Shown here one piece after another: positions 1 through 5,209 of a stretch of 12,626 nucleotides of DNA (positions are counted from its first letter, which is position 1; each line of letters starts with the position of its first letter). Under the pieces are notes generated by a model that saw nothing but the letters and a program-made list of their open reading frames with translations, did not search any database and was not told the DNA's origin. The DNA comes from an uncultured Brevibacterium sp. Its GTDB lineage: Bacteria; Actinomycetota; Actinomycetes; Actinomycetales; Brevibacteriaceae. Position numbers and translations under genes: made by a program. The stretch is taken from positions 1 through 12,626 of the forward strand of contig CABTZE010000047.1 of NCBI GenBank assembly GCA_902489215.1, written 5' to 3'.

Positions 1-186
1 AAGATGTCGCGCAGCAACACCCGCCACCGTCGTTCGCAGTGGAAGGCTCAGGTCCCCGGCCTGGTCAAGACTGTGGAGAACGGTCGCGTTGTGTACTCGC
101 GCCCCCACCACGCAAAGCTGGTGGAAGACTCCAACGGCAACCCCCTGTTCCTTGAATACAAGGGACGTAAGGTCGCTGACGCCTGA
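1..186 (+). CDS. rpmF: 50S ribosomal protein L32, 5' end cut off by the window
   Basis: Structural protein of the large ribosomal subunit. The reading frame is open from base 1. The first codon is AAG (Lys), followed by MSRSNTRHRRSQWKAQVPG, which matches the actinobacterial L32 N-terminus where an MAVPKRK-type start precedes this stretch. The ATG at 4 is therefore probably internal, and about seven codons and the true start lie outside the window. The protein then runs through VVYSRPHHAKLVED to the C-terminal KGRKVADA and stops at TGA 184-186. No cysteines are visible, so this is the zinc-free form of L32. rnc starts four bases after the stop, which suggests coupled translation and one transcript. 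Family assignment is firm; the missing start is inferred from known homologues. Confidence 0.95.
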   Translation, partial: KMSRSNTRHRRSQWKAQVPGLVKTVENGRVVYSRPHHAKLVEDSNGNPLFLEYKGRKVADA

Positions 187-190
187 CACT

Positions 191-901
191 ATGACTGAAG
201 CGCAGAATCTGCGTGAACTCAACGAGCGTCTCGGGATCGACATCGATCCCGAGACGCTTCGTCTTTCACTCACACACCGTTCCTACGCCTTTGAAAACGG
301 CGGCATCCCCACAAATGAGCGCCTGGAGTTCTTAGGCGACTCCGTGCTGCAGCTGGTCGCCACCGAATGGCTGTTCCACAACAACCCGGCCATGGCTGAA
401 GGCCGTTTGGCGAAAATGCGCTCCGCCGTCGTCAATACCCGTGCGCTGGCCGCTGTTGCCCGCCAGTACGGCATTGGCGATTACCTGCTGCTGGGCAAGG
501 GAGAAGAGCTCACCGGCGGGCGCAACAAAGACTCCATCCTGGCCGACACGGTCGAAGCGATCATCGGCGCCTGCTACATCAGCCAGGGCCGGAAGACTGC
601 GGAAGACCTCGTGCACAGGTTTGTTGACCCCATGCTCGACGACGCCGTCAACCTCGGTGCCGGCATGGACTACAAAACGACCCTGCAGGAAGCGGCCGCG
701 GACCTCGGCCTGGGCGTTGTGTCCTACGAGATCACTTCGGAAGGACCCGACCACGCGCGCGTCTTCACGGCGCAAGCACAGCTGGGCGACACCACGTGGG
801 GCAGCGGTGAGGGCACGTCGAAGAAGAACGCCGAACTCGTTGCCGCCGAAGCAGCCGTCAAGGCCATCCGGGCGAAACACCCGGACTGGTCGCGCGCCTG
901 A
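191..901 (+). CDS. rnc: Ribonuclease III
   Basis: Endoribonuclease that cuts double-stranded RNA, maturing rRNA precursors and controlling some mRNAs. The 236-residue length is normal. The catalytic domain carries the family signature NERLEFLGDSVL, with acidic residues E43, E46 and D50. The second metal-binding pair lies in DSILADTVEAIIGA (D119, E122); these correspond to E. coli E38, E41, D45, D114 and E117. The dsRNA-binding domain covers about residues 154-228 (DYKTTLQEAAADLG through GTSKKNAELVAAEAAVKAI). The frame is open upstream to an ATG at 89, but that would overlap rpmF by about 100 bases with non-homologous residues. ATG 191, four bases after rpmF and at the usual RNase III N-terminus, is preferred. 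No good SD is visible, which fits coupling to rpmF. The stop shares one base with the mutM start (TGATG). Codons 12-23 contain a long perfect inverted repeat, listed separately. Confidence 0.97.
   Translation: MTEAQNLRELNERLGIDIDPETLRLSLTHRSYAFENGGIPTNERLEFLGDSVLQLVATEWLFHNNPAMAEGRLAKMRSAVVNTRALAAVARQYGIGDYLLLGKGEELTGGRNKDSILADTVEAIIGACYISQGRKTAEDLVHRFVDPMLDDAVNLGAGMDYKTTLQEAAADLGLGVVSYEITSEGPDHARVFTAQAQLGDTTWGSGEGTSKKNAELVAAEAAVKAIRAKHPDWSRA
213..269 (+). promoter_or_regulatory. Long RNA hairpin within the rnc coding start, candidate RNase III autoregulation site
   Basis: Seen directly: the left arm AGCGTCTCGGGATCGA (225-240) and right arm TCGATCCCGAGACGCT (243-258) are perfect reverse complements of 16 bp, separated by only CA. 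G224 and T259 add a G-U pair. Below a 6 x 5 base internal loop, GTGAA (213-217) can pair with TTCAC (265-269). In mRNA this is a long rod with a lower stem, starting about 22 bases after the rnc start codon. Known: RNase III cuts its own transcripts in E. coli (5' leader) and in Streptomyces coelicolor (absB operon). Inferred: this rod is a self-cleavage site lowering rnc expression. The structure is certain as sequence; the function is not shown. Confidence 0.62.
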
Positions 902-1833
902 TGCCGGAACTTCCGGAAGTCGAGCACGTCCGCAGCGGGCTTGAGCCGTGGGCGGTCGGTTCGCGGATCGAATCCCTGAGGGTGCTCGACCCGCGCATTC
1001 TCGGCACCACCTCTAAGCGGACCGTCGATCCGACCGCCGTCGACCGTCTGACCGCCGGTGTTCCCGGCGGTCTCGTCGAAGGGGCGCGCCGCCGCGGCAA
1101 GTTCATGTGGCTCCCGTTGGCCGCAGGCTCCGTCTTTCCCGACTCCGCACCCGAGGTGCCGGCTGGCTGGGCAGTGGCCCTCCACCTCGGCATGTCGGGG
1201 CAGGTGAGGATCCACACCGCCGCAGATGCCATGCATCGGCACACCAGGGCCGTGTTCGACATGCGATCAGCCGATGGAACCCAGTGGCAGATGCGCTTTG
1301 TCGATCAGCGGATCTTCGGCCACATCGGCCTGGAGCCACTCGTGACAGGGCTTGGCTCGCCGCGTCTGGTTGCGGCTTCGGCCGCTCGGATCGCACCGGA
1401 TCCCTTCGAGGACGGGTTCGACGCTGCAGGCTTGGCGCGCACCCTCAAGGGCCGCCGCACAGCCATCAAGGCGGCTCTGTTGGATCAGGGCATAGTATCC
1501 GGAATCGGCAATATCTACGCTGACGAGGCCCTCTTTGCCGCGGGAGTCCACCCCGCCGCCAGAACCGACCGCCTGCGCATCAGCCGGATCGAAAACACCC
1601 TGCATTCCGCTCGGGAAGTCATGGCACGGGCCATCGAGGCCGGCGGAACGAGCTTCGACGAACTGTACGTCAACGTCAACGGCGAATCCGGCTACTTCGA
1701 CCGCAGCCTGGGTGTCTATGGAAAAGCCGGCACCCCGTGTACGCGGTGCGGAGAAATTGTGCGCAGCAGCACGATCGCCGGACGCACATCCCACTGGTGC
1801 CCCGCCTGCCAGAAACCTCAACGGCGGTCCTGA
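901..1833 (+). CDS. mutM: Formamidopyrimidine-DNA glycosylase (Fpg/MutM)
   Basis: Base-excision repair enzyme that removes 8-oxoguanine and formamidopyrimidines, then cleaves the abasic site by beta/delta-elimination. Of its 310 residues, the first, MPELPEVE, gives the catalytic N-terminal Pro2 and Glu3. The conserved lysine is K67 in RRRGKFMW. The helix-two-turn-helix contains GIGNIYADEAL (201-211), including the DNA-contacting Asn204. The C-terminal zinc finger uses C280, C283, C300 and C303, with the finger arginine probably R295 in GRTSHWC. All key residues are present, so the gene looks active rather than an Fpg-like paralogue. The ATG overlaps the rnc stop by one base (TGATG) and no SD is visible, so translation is probably coupled. 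It is slightly longer than the roughly 270-290 residues common in the family, with a larger N-terminal domain loop (about 74-88). Confidence 0.96.
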   Translation: MPELPEVEHVRSGLEPWAVGSRIESLRVLDPRILGTTSKRTVDPTAVDRLTAGVPGGLVEGARRRGKFMWLPLAAGSVFPDSAPEVPAGWAVALHLGMSGQVRIHTAADAMHRHTRAVFDMRSADGTQWQMRFVDQRIFGHIGLEPLVTGLGSPRLVAASAARIAPDPFEDGFDAAGLARTLKGRRTAIKAALLDQGIVSGIGNIYADEALFAAGVHPAARTDRLRISRIENTLHSAREVMARAIEAGGTSFDELYVNVNGESGYFDRSLGVYGKAGTPCTRCGEIVRSSTIAGRTSHWCPACQKPQRRS

Positions 1834-1865
1834 CACCGTCTGCCCGCGCTGAGAGGTCCGGCTAT

Positions 1866-1894
1866 TTGCTCCGGCACCGCCGGAGGCTTACTCT
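1866..1894 (+). promoter_or_regulatory. Candidate promoter of the thi operon
   Basis: A -35-like TTGCTC (1866-1871) and a -10-like TACTCT (1889-1894, TANNNT pattern) are separated by 17 bases. Transcription would begin near 1901, right at the 5' edge of the TPP aptamer, and that agreement is the main support. The match to consensus is modest. A CTCCGGC/GCCGGAG inverted repeat (1869-1885) lies in the spacer. Confidence 0.4.
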
Positions 1895-1902
1895 GAGGGC
1901 GG

Positions 1903-1990
1903 TTCATGGGAGCCGGGACACGCCCGGCTGAGAGGGCGAAGCGGCCGACCATCAGCACTCGAAGCGGATCATGCCGACGTGAGGAGAATG
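1903..1990 (+). promoter_or_regulatory. TPP riboswitch (THI element) controlling thiO-thiS-thiG-thiF
   Basis: Senses thiamin pyrophosphate in the leader RNA and lowers expression of thiamin genes. The core motifs appear in order. GGGAGCC (1908-1914) leads into helix P3, AGCCGGG (1911-1917) pairing with CCCGGCT (1923-1929). The invariant CTGAGAG is at 1928-1934. The second conserved block, GCGGATCATGCCGACG (1964-1979), has P5 CGG/CCG. CTC (1958-1960) can pair with GAG (1981-1983) as P4, replacing the common CCT/AGG pair. TCAT (1904-1907) can pair with ATGG (1988-1991) as a short P1. A thiazole operon follows at once. The SD GAGGAG (1981-1986) lies within the aptamer's 3' end, so translational control by direct occlusion is likely. 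I see no terminator hairpin between aptamer and gene. Confidence 0.9.
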
Positions 1991-3073
1991 GTGAAGACAG
2001 CGGTCATCGGGGCGGGAATCCTCGGACTCGCCACAGCCCTGCGGCTGCAGCGTGCAGGCCACGACGTCGCCGTTTTCGATCCCGCGCCGGTCAGCGGAGC
2101 CTCCTACGTGGCCGCCGGCATGCTCGCCCCCGTCGCAGAAGTCCAGTTCGGCCAAGACAGCCTGCTGCCGATCATGCAGAAAGCCCTCGAGGAGTACCCG
2201 GAGTTTTTGGACTTGCTCGGGGTGCCGCATGACGCGGTCGGCTATGAAACCGCGGGAACGCTCCTGGTCGCAGCTGACCCCGGCGACCGCGAATACCTCG
2301 AACGCATGGAACGGGCCTACGAAGCGCGCGGACTGGCGTTCAACCACCTGCCCGGGAGCAGGCTCACGGGTCTTGAGCCCGCCCTTGCTCCGGGCCTGTC
2401 AGCCGGGGCTGAAATCCCCGGTGACCTGCGCATTGACCCACGCCGTTTCACGAACGCCATGCTGGAAGCACTGGGGCCGGACGCCTTTGTTCGCCAGCGC
2501 GTCACCCGCCTGGACGGTGCGGCCGTCGAAACCGCCGACGGCGTTCTTCACAGCTTCGACACGACAGTCGTGGCCGCCGGCATGGGCATCGCCGACATCG
2601 CGGGTCTGCCGGAAGACAGTGCACTCAACCTGCGGCCGGTCTACGGCGATATCATCCGCGTTCGCGTCCCCGAAAGCCGCCTGCGCTTCGGCCCGCTGCT
2701 GACCCGCACCGTCCGCGCCGTGGTCACCGGCCGCAGCGTGTACGTCGTGCCGCGGGCAAGCGGTGAAGTCGTCATCGGCGCATCCGTCCGCGAAGACCGG
2801 CCGGCCACCGACCTCGGCAGTGTGGCAGACCTCCTGGCTGATGCCATCAGAGTCGTTCCCGGCCTGCGCGACTGCGACCTCATCGACGTGACCACCCGCG
2901 CTCGCCCCACAACAGAAGACGACATGCCGGTCGTGACACGGACTCAGGTGAGCGGCACCTCGACAGTTGTTGTTGCAGGGGGACTGTCCCGGCACGGCAT
3001 CCTCCTGACCCCGTACATTTCCCGCCTGGCGGCCGAGGCCGCTGAGACCCACCCGGTAGGAAGGACCCCATGA
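1991..3073 (+). CDS. thiO: Glycine oxidase ThiO
   Basis: FAD-dependent oxidase that converts glycine to the imine (dehydroglycine) used by ThiG, the aerobic substitute for the radical-SAM enzyme ThiH. The N-terminal Rossmann motif is VIGAGILG (GxGxxG at about residues 7-12), with an acidic end to the second strand in VAVFDP. The family FAD-contact segment GASYVAAGMLAP follows. Near the C-terminus, RPTTEDDMPVV and GLSRHGILLTP match the substrate and flavin-binding region of ThiO-type DAO enzymes. Length is 360 residues. GTG 1979 has no SD and lies in the riboswitch core. ATG 1988 is one base from the SD GAGGAG (1981-1986). GTG 1991 is four bases from it and is preferred, although ATG 1988 is possible and shifts numbering by one. 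The stop overlaps the thiS start (ATGA). Confidence 0.92.
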   Translation: MKTAVIGAGILGLATALRLQRAGHDVAVFDPAPVSGASYVAAGMLAPVAEVQFGQDSLLPIMQKALEEYPEFLDLLGVPHDAVGYETAGTLLVAADPGDREYLERMERAYEARGLAFNHLPGSRLTGLEPALAPGLSAGAEIPGDLRIDPRRFTNAMLEALGPDAFVRQRVTRLDGAAVETADGVLHSFDTTVVAAGMGIADIAGLPEDSALNLRPVYGDIIRVRVPESRLRFGPLLTRTVRAVVTGRSVYVVPRASGEVVIGASVREDRPATDLGSVADLLADAIRVVPGLRDCDLIDVTTRARPTTEDDMPVVTRTQVSGTSTVVVAGGLSRHGILLTPYISRLAAEAAETHPVGRTP

Positions 3074-3306
3074 GCATCAAGGTCAACGGCACCGAGCAGG
3101 AGCTCGACGGCAAGCTCACGGTGCTTGACGTCGTGGCCCGCACGACCAACACGGAGTTCAACCCGGACGGAACACCGGCAGACGGCAGCCGACCCGGCAT
3201 CGCAGCAGCACTCAACGGAGCCGTCGTCCCGCGGGCACGGTGGGCCCAGACGGATGTTGAAGACGGGGCGGTCATCGACATCGTCACAGCTGTGCAGGGA
3301 GGCTGA
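3070..3306 (+). CDS. thiS: Sulfur carrier protein ThiS
   Basis: Small ubiquitin-fold carrier. Its C-terminal glycine is adenylated by ThiF and converted to a thiocarboxylate, the sulfur source for the thiazole ring. The protein has 78 residues, begins MSIKVNGTEQELDGKLTVLDVV, and ends in the diagnostic VQGG. NGAVVPRARW (49-58) matches the conserved NxxxVPRxxW segment of ThiS. It is about ten residues longer than the E. coli protein because of a loop (about residues 26-43, TNTEFNPDGTPADGSRPG). The ATG overlaps the thiO stop by four bases, so coupled translation is expected. AGGGAGG at 3296-3302, which encodes the terminal Gln-Gly-Gly, also forms the SD of thiG. Confidence 0.95.
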   Translation: MSIKVNGTEQELDGKLTVLDVVARTTNTEFNPDGTPADGSRPGIAAALNGAVVPRARWAQTDVEDGAVIDIVTAVQGG

Positions 3307-3307
3307 T

Positions 3308-4120
3308 GTGCAGCCGCTGACAATCGGCCCGACCACCCTGACTTCCCGGCTCATCATGGGAACCGGCGGGGCCGTCGACCACACCAACCTGCGGGCAGCC
3401 CTGCAGGAATCCGGCACTGAACTGACGACAGTTGCCATGCGCCGCTACAGCCCGACGGAGGCCGGTTCGCTGTTCGGCATGCTGTCCGAACTGGGCATCA
3501 AAGTGCTGCCGAACACCGCTGGCTGCTACACCGCGGCCGATGCCGTGCTCACCGCTGAACTGGCCCGGGAAGCGTGTGAAACCTCGCTCGTGAAGGTCGA
3601 AGTCATTGCGGACGAAAAGACCCTCCTGCCAGATGTCATCGCAACCCTCGAGGCCACGGAGACGCTCGCCGAGCGCGGCTTCGTGCCCTATGTCTACACA
3701 TCCGACGACCCGGCCGTTGCCAAACGGCTGGAATCTGCCGGTGCCGCGGCCGTCATGCCGTTGGGTGCGCCGATCGGCTCCGGCCTGGGCATCCTCAACC
3801 CGCACAACATTGAGCTCATCTGCTCGCGTGCCTCTATTCCGGTGGTGCTGGACGCTGGGATCGGCACCGCTTCCGAGGCGGCGCTCGCCATGGAACTCGG
3901 ATGTTCCGCTGTTCTTCTGGCCAGTGCCGTTACACGCGCCGAAGACCCCGTTGCCATGGCACGAGCCATGCGCATGGCCGTTGAATCCGGCTACTGGGCG
4001 GCACGCGCAGGACGGATCCCAACACGCCGACACGGCGCTGTTGCTTCCAGCAGCTTTGATGGAATCGTCACCGGCCACGACCCAGCCGAAGGATTCCGCG
4101 GAATGGGGGTCACACAGTGA
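3308..4120 (+). CDS. thiG: Thiazole synthase ThiG
   Basis: TIM-barrel enzyme that condenses 1-deoxy-D-xylulose 5-phosphate, ThiO-derived dehydroglycine and ThiS thiocarboxylate into thiazole phosphate. It has 270 residues. The Schiff-base lysine is K96 in LVKVEVIADEKTLLPD, the same number as in the Bacillus enzyme. Other family motifs are GTGGA (18-22), PNTAGCYTAADAV (68-80), VMPLGAPIGSGLGI, and the phosphate-binding VVLDAGIGTASEAALAMELGC. The frame is open further upstream to 3125, but that would overlap nearly all of thiS. GTG 3308 begins the homologous region (MQPLTIGPTTLTSRLIMGTG) and lies five bases after a strong SD, AGGGAGG (3296-3302). There is a one-base gap after the thiS stop, and the stop overlaps the thiF GTG (GTGA). 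Confidence 0.96.
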   Translation: MQPLTIGPTTLTSRLIMGTGGAVDHTNLRAALQESGTELTTVAMRRYSPTEAGSLFGMLSELGIKVLPNTAGCYTAADAVLTAELAREACETSLVKVEVIADEKTLLPDVIATLEATETLAERGFVPYVYTSDDPAVAKRLESAGAAAVMPLGAPIGSGLGILNPHNIELICSRASIPVVLDAGIGTASEAALAMELGCSAVLLASAVTRAEDPVAMARAMRMAVESGYWAARAGRIPTRRHGAVASSSFDGIVTGHDPAEGFRGMGVTQ

Positions 4121-5181
4121 GCGACAGCACGCACCTTGATCTGACACCGGATGACGCGGATCGCTTCCGCCGACAGATGGGCCTGGCCGGCTTCGGCGAA
4201 GAGGGCCAGGCCAGGCTGCTCAAGTCGCGGGTGGCCGTAGTCGGCGCCGGCGGGCTCGGAGCACCCGTTCTGCAGTATTTGGCGGCAGCCGGTGTCGGCC
4301 ACATCGACATCATTGACGACGATGTCGTCGAACGCAGCAACCTGCACCGCCAGGTCATCCACTCCGAATCCGACATCGGCAGGCTGAAAGCAGAATCAGC
4401 AGCCGAAGTGTGCCGCGGACTGTTCCCCGGCATCGAACTGACCCTGCACACCGACCGACTGACAGCCGACAACGCCCTGCACGTGCTGCGGGCCGCGGAC
4501 CTCGTCATCGACGGCACCGACAGCTTCGATTCCCGCTACCTCATTTCCGACGCGTGCGAAATGCTGCGCAAACCCGTCATCCAGGGTTCGGTCCTGCGCT
4601 TCTCCGGTCAGGTGGGCGTCTTCTGGGCGGGGAAGACCGGCACCTACCGTGACCTCTACCCGGAAGCCCCGGACGCAGGCTCCACACCCACGTGTGCGGA
4701 AGCCGGAGTCATCGGCGTGCTGCCGGGCATCATCGGCACCCTCATGACGATGGAGGCCATCAAACTGCTCGCAGGCGTGGGCGAATCCGCACTCGGCTCG
4801 GTTCTCATCTACGACGGCCTGGCCAGCACCATGCGGACACTCACCGTCGCTGCCGACCCCGACCGCGCACCCGTCGACCACCTCGACTCCGCGGCCGTCA
4901 TCACACCGGCGGCCCTCGAAGCACGTCTGCGGGCGGGACAGCCGACCCTGCTGATCGACGTGCGCGAAGCACACGAATACGCGGCAGGCACCATTGCCGG
5001 AGCGCACAGTGTTCCACTCAGCGCACTGCTGGAAGGGGCGCAGCTTCCCGAGTCCGATGCGCCGCTGACGGTGCTGTTCTGTCAAGCCGGTGTTCGCTCG
5101 CTGCAGGCACTCGACATCCTCAAAGCCCGCGGAATGCACGAAGGCGCCGCAAGCCTTGTAGGCGGAATCAACGCCGTCTGA
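4117..5181 (+). CDS. thiF: ThiS adenylyltransferase with C-terminal rhodanese domain (ThiF/MoeZ type)
   Basis: E1-like enzyme that adenylates the ThiS C-terminus, with a rhodanese domain that probably supplies persulfide sulfur. It has 354 residues. The E1 domain (about 14-250) has the nucleotide-binding GAGGLG (43-48), the acidic IDIIDDD strand, ERSNLHRQ (arginine and asparagine of the ATP site), and catalytic-loop C193 in TPTCAEAGV. The rhodanese domain (about 262-354) has LIDVREAHEY and the active-site loop CQAGVRS, with C322. Both zinc CxxC pairs of E. coli ThiF/MoeB are absent: the first position reads TYRD (176-179), the second DRAPVD (249-254). GTG 4117 overlaps the thiG stop (GTGA), with GGGGG at 4105-4109 as a plausible SD. 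Operon context argues for ThiS as partner, but related MoeZ proteins serve MoaD and CysO, so wider use is possible. Confidence 0.92.
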   Translation: MSDSTHLDLTPDDADRFRRQMGLAGFGEEGQARLLKSRVAVVGAGGLGAPVLQYLAAAGVGHIDIIDDDVVERSNLHRQVIHSESDIGRLKAESAAEVCRGLFPGIELTLHTDRLTADNALHVLRAADLVIDGTDSFDSRYLISDACEMLRKPVIQGSVLRFSGQVGVFWAGKTGTYRDLYPEAPDAGSTPTCAEAGVIGVLPGIIGTLMTMEAIKLLAGVGESALGSVLIYDGLASTMRTLTVAADPDRAPVDHLDSAAVITPAALEARLRAGQPTLLIDVREAHEYAAGTIAGAHSVPLSALLEGAQLPESDAPLTVLFCQAGVRSLQALDILKARGMHEGAASLVGGINAV

Positions 5182-5196
5182 GGCTAGACGTGCGGC

Positions 5197-5209
5197 TATG
5201 CTGATCTGA
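5197..5209 (+). promoter_or_regulatory. Candidate -10 box for a leaderless smc transcript
   Basis: TATGCT (5197-5202) fits TANNNT and is followed by exactly seven bases (GATCTGA) before the smc ATG at 5210. Transcription would start on or next to the start codon. No SD lies before smc; the nearest purine run, GAGG at 5180-5183, is too far away. I see no convincing -35. The arrangement is typical of leaderless genes in Actinomycetota. Confidence 0.5.

Noticed and set aside
89..190. Upstream in-frame extension of rnc to ATG 89
   Set aside because: It overlaps rpmF by about 100 bases, gives residues unlike any RNase III N-terminus, and ATG 191 sits four bases after the rpmF stop.
332..880. Long open frames on the minus strand (also 3284-4147, 4396-5481, 6065-6841, 9102-10133 and others)
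   Set aside because: They lie opposite well-identified genes and are the expected by-product of GC-rich third codon positions. None shows a recognisable protein motif.
904..916. CCGGAA-C-TTCCGG palindrome at the mutM start
   Set aside because: Its short arms encode the invariant Pro-Glu-Leu-Pro-Glu, so protein constraint and GC content explain it.
1849..1856. A second CTGAGAGG upstream of the riboswitch, possibly a tandem TPP aptamer
   Set aside because: The second conserved block (GGATCATGCCG type) is absent between it and the real aptamer, so no complete second aptamer can form.
1869..1885. CTCCGGC/GCCGGAG hairpin after mutM as an intrinsic terminator
   Set aside because: The 7-bp stem has a 3-base loop, but no T-tract follows (GCTTACTC), and it overlaps the better-supported promoter spacer. 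It may weakly attenuate read-through.
2403..2421. CCGGGG/CCCCGG inverted repeat inside thiO
   Set aside because: A six-base GC-only stem is expected by chance in coding DNA of this composition, and no regulatory position is implied.
3125..3307. Upstream in-frame extension of thiG
   Set aside because: It overlaps thiS almost completely. A strong SD and family homology both begin at GTG 3308.
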